The notes: generated by a model from the sequence alone, not told the origin. 64,000 nucleotides of DNA from Chryseobacterium sp. S0630 (GCF_024158915.1 NZ_JAMZGF010000004.1:62001-126000); one strand, 5' to 3'. Counted from the stretch's first letter, positions 1 to 7,835 are shown. Numbers and translations: made by a program.

Positions 1-60
1 TTTGCTAACGTAGAAAAAGCTCCAATCAGATTAACGTTCACAGCGAACATTCAACCATAA
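1..60 (+). CDS. C-terminal end of a DUF1573-like protein (partial)
   Basis: An open frame enters the window at base 1 and stops with TAA at 58-60, giving 20 codons that end in the residues LTFTANIQP. The gene start lies outside the window. The stop is 10 bp before yajC, so the two are probably cotranscribed. In Flavobacteriia a short secreted DUF1573 protein commonly precedes yajC, and a beta-strand-like ending of this kind fits. The family call rests mainly on that neighbourhood and is tentative. Confidence 0.5.
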   Translation, partial: FANVEKAPIRLTFTANIQP

Positions 61-70
61 TATTTAAAAT

Positions 71-433
71 ATGTTGACACTATTTTTACAGGCACAGGGT
101 GGATCATCACCTATGATGCTGATCATGATGGGGGTAATGTTTGTAGGGTTTTATTTCCTGATGATCAGACCTCAGATGAAAAAACAAAAGCAGGAGAAAA
201 ACTTTCAGGAAAACCTTAAAGTGGGAACAAGAGTAGTTCTTACATCAGGTCTTCACGGAAGAATTGCTCAGGTTCAGGATGACGGTTTTGTTATCGAAAC
301 ATTATCCGGAAAACTGAAATTTGAAAAAGCTGCAGTTTCAAGAGAAATGACAGAATCTCGTTTTGGAGATAAAGCAAAAGCTGCTGAGAAGGCAGATGAT
401 AAAAAAGAAACAGCAACTGAAGAAAAGAAATAA
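71..433 (+). CDS. yajC: Preprotein translocase subunit YajC
   Basis: YajC is the small accessory subunit that joins SecDF at the Sec translocon in the inner membrane. The 120-residue product has one N-terminal membrane helix at about residues 15-33, followed by the family hallmark FYFLMIRPQMKKQKQ and a cytosolic beta-rich domain containing GTRVVLTSGLHGRI. The tail (about residues 95-120) is a low-complexity run of Lys, Glu and Ala, longer than in E. coli YajC but common in this phylum. It follows the DUF1573-like gene by 10 bp and is closed by a strong terminator at 455-493. The identification is firm. Confidence 0.95.
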   Translation: MLTLFLQAQGGSSPMMLIMMGVMFVGFYFLMIRPQMKKQKQEKNFQENLKVGTRVVLTSGLHGRIAQVQDDGFVIETLSGKLKFEKAAVSREMTESRFGDKAKAAEKADDKKETATEEKK

Positions 434-454
434 TTCAGTCTGAAAATATTTAGC

Positions 455-493
455 TGCGGCGGGTGAACAAAGTTCACCCGCCGCAATTTTTTT
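455..493 (+). terminator. Rho-independent terminator of the yajC operon
   Basis: A perfect 14-bp GC-rich stem (455-468 with 472-485) closes an AAA loop and is followed by a T run. It is one of the strongest hairpins in the window. Confidence 0.9.
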
Positions 494-560
494 ATACGGG
501 TTTGAAAAATTGTGTCCATTTGTGAAAAACAATTAGGGAAATTAGTGTTTAATAAAAAAT

Positions 561-568
561 TATCTTTG
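561..568 (+). promoter_or_regulatory. Possible -7 element of the SDR gene
   Basis: TATCTTTG matches the Bacteroidota -7 consensus TAnnTTTG. It ends only 4 bp before the ATG at 573, so transcription from it would give an almost leaderless mRNA. No clear TTG lies at the expected -33 distance. Confidence 0.4.
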
Positions 569-572
569 CTTC

Positions 573-1307
573 ATGAATCAAAACACAAACAAAACAGTTC
601 TTATTCTGGGAGCCAATTCAGATGTTGCAAAGCAATGCATAAAACAATATGTGGATAAAGGGTTTTCCGTAATCGCAGCTTCCAGGAATACAACCTCTTT
701 GAATGATTTCATTGATTCAAACAATCTGGACCGCTCCAAAGTTTCTGTTTTGTATTTTGATGCTGCAGATTTTAATTCTCATCAAAAATTTTATTCTGAT
801 CTTTCCATCAAACCTCATATTGTGGTTTATGCTGCCGGTTTTTTAGTAGACAATCAAAAGGCACTGACTGATTTCAAAGGAGCGAAACAAATGATGGAAG
901 TTAATTATATGGGTGGAGTTTCTATCCTGAGTATTATTGCAATGGATAAAAGCAATACCAACCTGGAAAGAATAATCGGGCTCTCTTCCTTGTCCGGAGT
1001 AAGAGGGAGAAAAAGCAATTTTGTCTACGGAAGTACAAAGGCTGCGTTTACCCAGTTTCTGGCAGGATTGAGACAGGAACTAGCTTCCCGAAGAATTATT
1101 GTGAATGCTCTGGTTATTGGCTATATCAGAACAAAAATCAACGAAGGACTGGAACTGAATGAATCTCTGATCATGGAGCCGGATTATGTGGCGAAATTTA
1201 TTGTCAACGCCGGAAATTCCTTTACCATTGTTCCGAATTTTAAATGGAAAATTATCTACCATATTCTTAGACTTTTACCGGAAAGTCTGGCTGCAAAATT
1301 ACCTTAA
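573..1307 (+). CDS. SDR-family NAD(P)-dependent oxidoreductase
   Basis: A 244-residue classical short-chain dehydrogenase. The N-terminal Rossmann strand carries GANSDVAK (about residues 13-20). The catalytic residues are visible as a Ser in GLSSLSG near residue 138 and Tyr152 and Lys156 in YGSTKAAF. The glycine-rich loop is the GANSDVA variant found in SDRs that reduce sugar-lipid or polyprenyl intermediates (DprE2-like), but substrate cannot be assigned from sequence. The gene stands alone. Its stop overlaps the stop of the convergent gene at 1304-1849 by a few bases, leaving no room for a separate terminator. The class is certain and the substrate unknown. Confidence 0.85.
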   Translation: MNQNTNKTVLILGANSDVAKQCIKQYVDKGFSVIAASRNTTSLNDFIDSNNLDRSKVSVLYFDAADFNSHQKFYSDLSIKPHIVVYAAGFLVDNQKALTDFKGAKQMMEVNYMGGVSILSIIAMDKSNTNLERIIGLSSLSGVRGRKSNFVYGSTKAAFTQFLAGLRQELASRRIIVNALVIGYIRTKINEGLELNESLIMEPDYVAKFIVNAGNSFTIVPNFKWKIIYHILRLLPESLAAKLP

Positions 1308-1849
1308 TTCTGCTGTTGAGAATATTTTTGAACAAAATCCTTGAAAGTATCATAATCAGAGCCAGTAAAACCTGATGTAGTAAAGATGAGAGTGATTTTG
1401 TTTTGCAGCAGGTTTAAAATAATATATTTTCCAATTATTTTATAACTTGTCTTATTCCAGTGGGAGCCTACTATATTGGTTGGTTTCTTAATCGTTACAG
1501 ATTCTTCATTCAGAATTATAAAACTTGTTTTTTCCTGTATCTGTTTCAGATCATTGATGCGTTTTTCAATCAAATGGCTGGTTTGCTTTTTTGATACAAG
1601 GTATTGAATAATTACTAAACAGATATATCCGATACATAGAATCCCTAAGAATTTGAAAAGATAAGAAATGATACTCTCATTAAGCTCGCTGATAGGTAAA
1701 AAACCAATTAATAAAAAGAGTATTGCACAAATGGTTACTATTCTTAATTTGGAAAAATGTTTTCTCCATGTGTATTGAAAGAAAAATTTTTGACTTTCTC
1801 TTTCCCTGTTTTCGTTAAAAGTAACTTCAAGTTGAACAGAATTATTCAT
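1304..1849 (-). CDS. Two-helix membrane protein, YcxB-like, paralogue 1
   Basis: A 181-residue protein with an N-terminal cytosolic stretch, two adjacent hydrophobic helices (about residues 37-56 and 65-85) and a C-terminal, probably beta-rich, cytosolic domain. It is clearly paralogous to the protein at 3082-3627: both start with a short strand, then EN-ERE-QKFFFQYTW-KHF, and both have a W-KT-YK motif in the C-terminal half. Topology and length resemble the YcxB-like family, whose function is not established. The two copies flank mscS, which suggests a local duplication. I see no catalytic motif. Confidence 0.6.
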   Translation of the reverse strand: MNNSVQLEVTFNENRERESQKFFFQYTWRKHFSKLRIVTICAILFLLIGFLPISELNESIISYLFKFLGILCIGYICLVIIQYLVSKKQTSHLIEKRINDLKQIQEKTSFIILNEESVTIKKPTNIVGSHWNKTSYKIIGKYIILNLLQNKITLIFTTSGFTGSDYDTFKDFVQKYSQQQN

Positions 1850-2158
1850 ACGTTCTCATAAAAAGATTCTGATCAAAAATAAATAATTAATAAGAAGCTT
1901 ATAAAATATTTTCTCTGAATAATTGAACTTCGGTATCGTTTTTGTAATTCTATGACCCAAAAATTATTTCTTCCTGCAAGATTCAATTTCTGAATGATTA
2001 TTGAGTAAAGCAGAAATATTCTTTTCTGCTGTTAATCTATTTTTAAGGATAAAATATAATTTACTTTCACTCTACAGTGCAAGGTGAATTTCTTTTTTTC
2101 AATCCTGCAGAAGATGTCAATGTTTCATTGATATAAATAGTAAAACACATAGTATAAA
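1850..2158. other. Gene-free AT-rich spacer upstream of mscS
   Basis: No reading frame of substance is seen. It must hold the promoters of the divergent genes at 1849 and 2159, but I cannot place a convincing -33/-7 pair. The only structure is an 8-bp inverted repeat with a 6-nt loop at 2009-2030 (arms AGCAGAAA and TTTCTGCT), with no T run after it. Confidence 0.5.
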
Positions 2159-3004
2159 ATGGACGATTTAGAACTGAACAAGATTCAACAACACTGGGAC
2201 ACTTTAATTTCTTCAGCAATTTCATGGGCACCGAGAATTTTTACTGCAATCATTTCTGCATTATTGATTTATCTTATCGGATCATGGATGATCAGGATGA
2301 TTAAAAAACTGGTGGAAAAAGGTTTCAAAAAAAGAAATATGGAAGCTTCGTTGCAGCATTTCCTTTTAAATATTATCAACTGGGGACTTAATATTCTGCT
2401 GTTTATTGTTGTTGTGACTCAACTTGGAGTACAAACATCTGCGTTTGTTGCAATGATTGGTGCCGCAGGTTTAGCGGTAGGTTTAGCTTTACAAGGTTCC
2501 TTAACAAATTTTGCTGGTGGAATCTTAATTCTACTATTAAAACCATTTAAGATTGGTGATTTTATTTCTACCAATTCAGGGGTTTCAGGGACTGTAGATG
2601 CTATTGATATTTTTCATACAAAACTAATCACCCCACAAAACCAACTGATCGTTATTCCTAACGGAGTAGTTTCAAATAACAGTATTACCAATTTTACCCA
2701 ACTGGGGACAAGAAGAACATCACTGGATATCGGAATTGCCTATGATGCGGATCTTAGACAGACCAAAGATATTTTAATGAATGTCATTAAGAATAATCAA
2801 TATGCTCTTGCAACGCCTGCTCCACAGGTGGTCGTTACGGAACTTGGAGACAGTGCTGTCAATGTATCTGTAAGAGTAAGTACTTCCACTGAAAATTTCT
2901 GGACGATGAACGAAGAACTAATCATCGGTTGTAAAGAAGCTCTCGATAAAGCAGGAATCGGAATTCCTTTTCCACAACGAGATATTCATGTTTACAATCA
3001 ATAA
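2159..3004 (+). CDS. mscS: Mechanosensitive ion channel of the MscS family
   Basis: A 281-residue small-conductance mechanosensitive channel of the inner membrane, which opens under hypo-osmotic tension. Three membrane helices fall at about residues 15-42, 62-85 and 92-125. The pore-lining helix shows the family pattern GLAVGLALQGSLTNFAGG, followed by the beta-domain signature KPFKIGDFI and then the alpha/beta vestibule. Length matches E. coli MscS (286). The ATG at 2159 is the first in frame. The gene is monocistronic, with its own terminator, and lies between two YcxB-like paralogues. Identification is firm. Confidence 0.93.
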   Translation: MDDLELNKIQQHWDTLISSAISWAPRIFTAIISALLIYLIGSWMIRMIKKLVEKGFKKRNMEASLQHFLLNIINWGLNILLFIVVVTQLGVQTSAFVAMIGAAGLAVGLALQGSLTNFAGGILILLLKPFKIGDFISTNSGVSGTVDAIDIFHTKLITPQNQLIVIPNGVVSNNSITNFTQLGTRRTSLDIGIAYDADLRQTKDILMNVIKNNQYALATPAPQVVVTELGDSAVNVSVRVSTSTENFWTMNEELIIGCKEALDKAGIGIPFPQRDIHVYNQ

Positions 3005-3028
3005 TTATATTTAATTTTTTTTAAGAAG

Positions 3029-3058
3029 CTCCTGCATTATTGTAATGTAGGAGTTTTT
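3029..3058 (+). terminator. Terminator of mscS
   Basis: An 11-bp stem (3029-3039 with 3043-3053, one G-U pair) with a 3-nt loop is followed by TTTTT. Confidence 0.85.
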
Positions 3059-3081
3059 ATTTAAAAAAAATGGTAATATTT

Positions 3082-3627
3082 TTACTTCTCTTTTTTAGAA
3101 TATTCCTGAAGATAATCTAATAAAATTTTATATTCATTCTCCTTAAACTCAGGTTCTGTAAAAATGAAATTAATATTTTTATTAACCATATTTAAAATAA
3201 GGTATTGATCAACCATTTTATAATGAGTTTTATCCCAGACACAGTTGATTGTATTGAATGGATTTTTAACAGTAATGCTGTCCTTGTGAAGGGTTATAAA
3301 ACTGATTTCCTCATGTTTTCTTCTAAGATTTTCAATTTGTTCTTCTATCAAATTGAAGGTTTTATTTCTGGTACTGAAATATTGATATAAAAGAAGGAAA
3401 ATATATCCTATAAATAAGAAACTACCATATTTAAAAATAACGGAAACGGGACCAAGATTCAAAGATTTTAAAGGAAGAAATCCTAATGCGAGGAATAGTA
3501 CAGCATATAGGATTGCTTTTTTGAGTTCAACGAAGTGCTTTTTCCAGGTATACTGAAAGAAAAATTTCTGATTTTCCCTCTCTACATTTTCTTTGAAATA
3601 TAATTGTAATTTGATAGGCTCCTCCAT
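3082..3627 (-). CDS. Two-helix membrane protein, YcxB-like, paralogue 2
   Basis: Paralogue of the gene at 1304-1849, with the same order of parts: a short N-terminal strand, the motif ERENQKFFFQYTWKKHF, two membrane helices (about residues 35-75) and a C-terminal cytosolic domain. I place the start at the ATG at 3627 rather than the upstream one at 3648 for two reasons. It aligns with the start of the paralogue, and a -7-like TATTTTTG on the minus strand (3646-3653) would put the transcript start downstream of the earlier ATG. Function is unknown. The gene lies head-on to mscS and just downstream of ligD. Confidence 0.6.
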   Translation of the reverse strand: MEEPIKLQLYFKENVERENQKFFFQYTWKKHFVELKKAILYAVLFLALGFLPLKSLNLGPVSVIFKYGSFLFIGYIFLLLYQYFSTRNKTFNLIEEQIENLRRKHEEISFITLHKDSITVKNPFNTINCVWDKTHYKMVDQYLILNMVNKNINFIFTEPEFKENEYKILLDYLQEYSKKEK

Positions 3628-3659
3628 GATTAAAAATTTTGCTGGCAAAAATAGAGAAA

Positions 3660-5531
3660 TTAACCAATATTCTGTAGTAGCTCCAAAGCATTCATCATAT
3701 CAATTCCATTACCCAAAACCGGTTTGAACAAGTCACCTTTCTTTTTAATTCTGTCAAGAGCATTATTAATATTAAAATCTGTTGGCTTCAGACCAGGCTT
3801 TAATTCATCCCAATCCAAAGGCATAGAAACTGATGCTCCCGGTTTGGGTCTAAGACTGTATGCGCTTGCCAAAGTTTGCCCGGTTCTGTTCTGCAGGTAA
3901 TCAAGATAAATTTTTTTGTTATCCCTTTTTTGAAGACTTCTTTCTAAAGTGGTAATCTTGGGCTGTTTATCATTCACCTGCTTCATAAGAATATGAGCGA
4001 AATCTTTTACCTGGCCAAAATCATAATGAGTTCCCATAGGAATATAAATATGAATTCCCGTACTTCCCGAAGTTTTACAATAACCTTTTATTTTAATAGC
4101 TTTTAAAACTTCATTCACCTGAAGCGCTGTTTCAATCACCTCATCAAATGTGTTTTTTGAAGAAGGGTCAAGATCTAAAACCAGATAATCCGGATTCTCA
4201 AGATCCGGTAAAGAACTGTTCCATGGGTTCAGATCAATACAACCTAAATTATTCAGATAAGCTAAAGTAGCTTTGTCGTTGCAGTAAATATAATCGATGT
4301 ATTTATCATTCGATTCAGAATAGACCTGTGTGGTTTTTATCCAGTCTGGAATGTGATCTCCGGCATCTTTCTGATAAAAACCTTGTTCCTCAATTCCATT
4401 GGGAAACCGATTGAGAGAAAGGGGGCGATTTTTTAAATAAGGGAGAATATAACGTGCTATAGACTGGTAATATTCAATGACATCTCCTTTTGTAATGCCA
4501 TCTTTAGGGAAATAAACTTTATTCTGATTTGTCAGTTTTACGGGATGTTTATCCAAAGTGATCTCTTTTTCTTTCTCATTAATCTCTGCTTTTTTTAATA
4601 CTGCTTTTGATTTCATTTCTTTAGATTTTTCGGTGAAGGATGATTCTTTAAGATCTTCCGGATTTTTATCTTCTCTGATTGTGATAAAAACAGGATGTCT
4701 GAAGATTCCGTCCAAAGTTATTTCTGAATATTTGATTTCACATACAAGGTCAGGTTTTACCCATGTTACCGGCATATTGGTCTTTGGAATATTTTCGAAA
4801 GGAGAAGATTTTATAATTAATTTCTGAAACCTTTTATAAAGCTCTTTCAAAGAAGTGTTATTAAATCCGGTACCCGTATGGCCACAATAAATAAGTTTTT
4901 CATTACTATATTTTCCTAAAATCAAGGCCCCGAAACTTTCCCGTGAACCTCTTGGCTCTGTGAACCCACAAATAATGACTTCCTCTGTCTTGGAAAATTT
5001 GATTTTAAGCCAGTCGCTGTTCCTGCTGTTTTCAAGATATAAACTGTCTGCCCGCTTTGCAATCATACCTTCCAGTTTCATTTTTTTCATCTGAGCAAAA
5101 AGTTCAATACCTTTTTCAGGAATATGATCACAATATTGAATACTGTCAGTTTCAATTAAAGCTTCTTTCAAAAGTTCTTTTCGCTGGATAAGAGGAATTT
5201 CTTCAGTAGAATGACCATTCAGCCATAAAAGGTCAAAAACCTGATAAACAAGAGCTGTACTGGGATTATCCCCGATTTGTTGTAAAAGCTGAAAATTAGG
5301 CTTTCCCTGTTCGTCGTAGGCTACAACTTCACCGTCAACGATCATATGATGTTTCTGTTTACCGAAGTCCTGAGTAATTTTGTCAAATTTTGATAAAAAA
5401 GAAACTCCGTTCCTGGAATAGAAAAGTGGAGTGTCACGGCTGAGGTCAGCAATAGCTCGGTAGCCATCCCATTTTATCTCAAAGATCCAGTCTTTATCAT
5501 TAAAGGCTTTATCTGAAAGTTTGGCCAGCAT
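3660..5531 (-). CDS. ligD: DNA ligase D, ligase and polymerase domains (downstream part of a split ligD)
   Basis: This frame holds the ATP-dependent ligase and AEP-family polymerase domains of the NHEJ enzyme LigD. Ligase motif I is EIKWDGYRA with nucleotidyl Lys20, followed by the OB-fold to about residue 290. A charged linker leads to the polymerase from about residue 325, with the metal-binding pair in VLDLDPS near 450 and the nucleotide-binding GSTGIHIYIP. The ATG at 5531 falls inside the conserved IKPMLA start of the ligase domain, so it is unlikely to be the natural start. The frame stays open upstream to about 5640, encoding a linker ending SFIKPMLA. The phosphoesterase domain lies in another frame at 5603-6208, and a one-base change in the A9 run at 5635-5643 would join them into one protein of about 850 residues. 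Confidence 0.85.
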   Translation of the reverse strand: MLAKLSDKAFNDKDWIFEIKWDGYRAIADLSRDTPLFYSRNGVSFLSKFDKITQDFGKQKHHMIVDGEVVAYDEQGKPNFQLLQQIGDNPSTALVYQVFDLLWLNGHSTEEIPLIQRKELLKEALIETDSIQYCDHIPEKGIELFAQMKKMKLEGMIAKRADSLYLENSRNSDWLKIKFSKTEEVIICGFTEPRGSRESFGALILGKYSNEKLIYCGHTGTGFNNTSLKELYKRFQKLIIKSSPFENIPKTNMPVTWVKPDLVCEIKYSEITLDGIFRHPVFITIREDKNPEDLKESSFTEKSKEMKSKAVLKKAEINEKEKEITLDKHPVKLTNQNKVYFPKDGITKGDVIEYYQSIARYILPYLKNRPLSLNRFPNGIEEQGFYQKDAGDHIPDWIKTTQVYSESNDKYIDYIYCNDKATLAYLNNLGCIDLNPWNSSLPDLENPDYLVLDLDPSSKNTFDEVIETALQVNEVLKAIKIKGYCKTSGSTGIHIYIPMGTHYDFGQVKDFAHILMKQVNDKQPKITTLERSLQKRDNKKIYLDYLQNRTGQTLASAYSLRPKPGASVSMPLDWDELKPGLKPTDFNINNALDRIKKKGDLFKPVLGNGIDMMNALELLQNIG

Positions 5532-5602
5532 AGGTTTGATAAAGGACTTTAATTTTTTCTCGTTTGTTAAAGAATTAAATTTCCTGAAGGGCTTTTCAGA
5601 GA

Positions 5603-6208
5603 TTATAACTTCTTTTTTTCTTTTATTTTTAAGCTTTTTTTTTCCTCTAAAAATTGGGTGACCAATGATTTTGGTGAAGTGTTTTCTTCAGCATTGTAAG
5701 GACTTTCTGCAAATTCGTCATTATGTTTGATGAGCAACCATGAGTTGTCATCCGTATTTTTCATTTTAACCAAAGCGAATTCTCCTTTCAGTTTTTTGCC
5801 GTGTAAAATAAATTTTAAAGAACCTGCATGTAATTCCTTCAGAAGTTCTTTTTCATGTGAAAGTTTAGAATTTTCTTCCAAAGGTTCATAAGTTCCGCTG
5901 TCCCATACTTCCACTTGTCCGGCACCATAATTTCCTTCCGGGATATTTCCTTCAAAATCTTTATAATCGTATGGGTGATCTTCCACCATCATAGCAAGCC
6001 GTTTGTCTTTCGGATCTAATGACGGACCTTTCGGAACGGCCCAGCTTTTCAATACACCTTCCATTTCAAGCCGGAAGTCATAATGAAGCCTGGTAGCGGC
6101 ATGTCTCTGGATCACAAAAATCAGTTTGTCTTTACTTTTTTTTGTTTCTCCTTTGGGTTCGCTGGTTTCATCAAACTTTCTTTTTTTATGATAATCTTTA
6201 AGAGCCAT
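5603..6208 (-). CDS. ligD: LigD 3'-phosphoesterase domain (upstream part of a split ligD)
   Basis: A 201-residue product equal to the PE domain of LigD, which trims 3' ends before ligation. It shows RHAATRLHYDFRLEMEG (about residues 36-52), VPKGPSLDP, and EGNIPEGNYGAGQVEVWDSG, which contain the metal-binding His, Asp and Glu region. The reading frame runs through an A-rich linker and stops at 5603-5605, out of phase with the ligase domain. In Flavobacteriia these domains are usually one PE-LIG-POL polypeptide. Its ATG overlaps the ku stop codon by one base (TAATG), so translation is probably coupled to Ku. Either this is a true separate PE protein, or the product of a frameshift, or a sequence error. 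Confidence 0.85.
   Translation of the reverse strand: MALKDYHKKRKFDETSEPKGETKKSKDKLIFVIQRHAATRLHYDFRLEMEGVLKSWAVPKGPSLDPKDKRLAMMVEDHPYDYKDFEGNIPEGNYGAGQVEVWDSGTYEPLEENSKLSHEKELLKELHAGSLKFILHGKKLKGEFALVKMKNTDDNSWLLIKHNDEFAESPYNAEENTSPKSLVTQFLEEKKSLKIKEKKKL
5635..5643 (-). other. A9 run where the ligD reading frame changes
   Basis: On the coding strand the PE frame reads GAG GAA AAA AAA AGC and soon stops. Slipping back one base, or adding one A, gives GAG GAA AAA AAA AAG CTT and continues without a stop through the linker into the ligase domain. A second A7 run lies about 20 nt downstream. The run sits in an inter-domain linker, where slippage would be tolerated. Confidence 0.75.
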
Positions 6209-6993
6209 TATGATGCGGATTTGGATTTGGAATTGCTAAGACTTGCTTTTAACTGTGCCATCAGGTCAATCACTTTACCTTCTTTTGGAGGCTGAACTTT
6301 TTTGGCTTTTATACTTTTGCCTTTTGCTTTCTGTTTAATGATTTTCATCAGTGCATCAGAATAAGTGTCCTTATATAACGCAGGATCAAATTCCTGAGAA
6401 AGTTGTTCAATAAGATTGACGGCCATTTTAAGCTCTGCAGGTTTCGGAGCCTTTTGAGCGGGGATTTTTAAGTCTGTATAATTTCTTATTTCCTGATCAA
6501 ATCTCAGACGGTTCAGGACCAGTATTTCTTTATTGTAAGGACGGATCATTCCGATGGCTTCAGTCTCACGGAGAACAAATGTTCCGATTCCTACCATGGA
6601 TGTTTTTTCAAGCGCTTTCAGTAAAAGTCTGTAGGCGCTTTCTCCATTTTTCTGAGGTTCCAGATAATAAGGGGTTTCAAAATACACACTATCTACTTCC
6701 TCTTCTTTGACAAATTGGTCAATGGAAAGTATTTTTGTCTTTTCGGGGCTTGCTGTTTCGTAATCCTCTTCATCAAGAACGATATATTTTTCGTCCATGA
6801 GATAACCTTTGACGATGTTTTCCCATTTAACTTCTTTTCCAGTATTTTCATTTACTCTCTTAAATCGGATATTGGAAAAATCAGATTTGTCAAGCATATC
6901 GAGATCTAATTTTGTGGTTTCTGTTGCTGAGTAAATTTTAACAGGAATGTTTACTAAACCGAAGCCAATGGCGCCGTTCCAAATTGCTTTCAT
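6208..6993 (-). CDS. ku: Non-homologous end joining protein Ku
   Basis: The 261-residue bacterial Ku homodimer binds DNA double-strand ends and recruits LigD. The start MKAIWNGAIGFGLVNIPV is the family signature, and the core beta-barrel and bridge region continue to about residue 225. The C-terminal tail is Lys and Ser rich, as in other bacterial Ku proteins, where it contacts ligase and DNA. The stop overlaps the ligD start by one base, forming a ku-ligD operon. The promoter must lie in the 147-bp spacer shared with the divergent Crp/Fnr gene. Identification is firm. Confidence 0.95.
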   Translation of the reverse strand: MKAIWNGAIGFGLVNIPVKIYSATETTKLDLDMLDKSDFSNIRFKRVNENTGKEVKWENIVKGYLMDEKYIVLDEEDYETASPEKTKILSIDQFVKEEEVDSVYFETPYYLEPQKNGESAYRLLLKALEKTSMVGIGTFVLRETEAIGMIRPYNKEILVLNRLRFDQEIRNYTDLKIPAQKAPKPAELKMAVNLIEQLSQEFDPALYKDTYSDALMKIIKQKAKGKSIKAKKVQPPKEGKVIDLMAQLKASLSNSKSKSAS

Positions 6994-7065
6994 TGTCTTA
7001 CGTTTTTAAAAATCAAGCAATTAACATGCCGTTGAAAGCCTGTGTGGTACCTTTAAGTAGGTTTG

Positions 7066-7079
7066 TTGCCAAATGACAA
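7066..7079 (+). promoter_or_regulatory. FNR-type box upstream of the Crp/Fnr gene
   Basis: TTGCCAAATGACAA fits the Crp/Fnr operator pattern TTGNY-N4-RNCAA and is a 6+6 inverted repeat with one mismatch. It ends 22 bp before the -7-like TATCTTTA (7102-7109). With a start about 5 nt after the -7 element, the box centre falls near -41.5, the class II activator position. The same module occurs at 7792-7805. Confidence 0.65.
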
Positions 7080-7101
7080 TTGTTTTTAGCAATCACTTTC
7101 A

Positions 7102-7109
7102 TATCTTTA
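7102..7109 (+). promoter_or_regulatory. -7-like element of the Crp/Fnr gene
   Basis: TATCTTTA matches seven of eight positions of the Bacteroidota TAnnTTTG element (the final G is A). There is no good -33 TTG, as expected of an activator-dependent promoter. The spacing to the upstream box equals that at purA. Confidence 0.5.
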
Positions 7110-7140
7110 TATTTCCGCAATCCGTGGATAAAACAGAAAT

Positions 7141-7710
7141 ATGGAAGAGCTTTTTACTTATATCAAAAAATTCGGAATACTGAATCCTCAGGAGGAACTT
7201 TTGATTGCTGAAGGAATTCAGGAAATCAAGATAAAGAAGGGAGAACCTTTTGTAGAGGCCGGGAAAGTAAGTCAAAGAATTGCTTTTGTAAAGGAAGGGG
7301 TTTTCCGCTCTTTATACTATAACAAACAGGGTGACGATTTTACCCGGTATTTCATCTATGAAGGTAGATTTATAGGAGATTTTCAAGGTTTTACCGATCA
7401 GCTGCCTGCTCATGAAGATATTGAAGCTATTACAGATGCTGTACTGCTGGTGATTGATCTTAAGCATTTTAAACTTCTGGAAGAGAAAATTGCTGTATGG
7501 CCTGTTTTGTTTGCAAGAATCCATGCTTTTGTTGTTGAGAATAAACTAAAGGTTGCCAGTATCATGCTCAATCAGGATGCGAAATCCCGTTACATTCATT
7601 TTTTAAATCATTATCCGGGGCTTGCCAACAGAGTTCCGCAATCTATGCTGGCTTCGTATCTTGGAGTCACTCCTTCTTCACTGAGCCGTATCAGAAGAAA
7701 TATCGTATAA
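7141..7710 (+). CDS. Crp/Fnr-family transcriptional regulator
   Basis: A 189-residue regulator with an N-terminal cyclic-nucleotide-binding-like beta-barrel (about residues 10-115), a dimerisation helix (about 118-145) and a C-terminal winged helix-turn-helix ending in MLASYLGVTPSSLSRIRRN. The barrel lacks the RSA-type phosphate-binding cassette of cAMP-binding CRP, and the protein contains no cysteine at all, so neither cAMP binding nor an Fe-S sensor of the FNR kind is likely. The recognition helix (TPSSLSRIRR) carries the Ser-Arg pattern typical of the family. An FNR-type box lies near -41.5 of its own promoter and another precedes the next gene, purA, which suggests autoregulation and control of that gene. 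The effector is unknown. Confidence 0.88.
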   Translation: MEELFTYIKKFGILNPQEELLIAEGIQEIKIKKGEPFVEAGKVSQRIAFVKEGVFRSLYYNKQGDDFTRYFIYEGRFIGDFQGFTDQLPAHEDIEAITDAVLLVIDLKHFKLLEEKIAVWPVLFARIHAFVVENKLKVASIMLNQDAKSRYIHFLNHYPGLANRVPQSMLASYLGVTPSSLSRIRRNIV

Positions 7711-7748
7711 GATTTTGTGGGAGAGTAATAGGTTTGGATAGTTGTTAC

Positions 7749-7776
7749 TAACTTCTAACATCTAGCTTCTAATTTT
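7749..7776 (+). repeat. Degenerate 7-bp tandem repeat (TAACTTC type)
   Basis: Consecutive heptamers TAACTTC, TAACATC, TAGCTTC and TAATTTT lie between the Crp/Fnr gene and purA. The phase is exactly 7 bp. Other arrays with the same period are at 12809, 14941, 15133, 42166 and 47320. Confidence 0.7.
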
Positions 7777-7791
7777 TCAAAAAATCTCTTT

Positions 7792-7805
7792 TTGTCAAAT
7801 GACAA
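7792..7805 (+). promoter_or_regulatory. FNR-type box upstream of purA paralogue
   Basis: TTGTCAAATGACAA is a perfect inverted repeat (TTGTCA, AA, TGACAA) and matches TTGNY-N4-RNCAA. It ends 22 bp before a full TAnnTTTG element, TAGCTTTG, at 7828-7835. Box and spacing repeat those at 7066-7109. Confidence 0.7.
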
Positions 7806-7827
7806 TGCTCTTTCTTGTTGACTGTCA

Positions 7828-7835
7828 TAGCTTTG
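7828..7835 (+). promoter_or_regulatory. -7 element of purA paralogue
   Basis: TAGCTTTG is an exact match to TAnnTTTG, 24 bp before the ATG at 7860. There is no TTG at 17-23 bp upstream, which fits an activator-dependent promoter using the box at 7792-7805. Confidence 0.6.
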
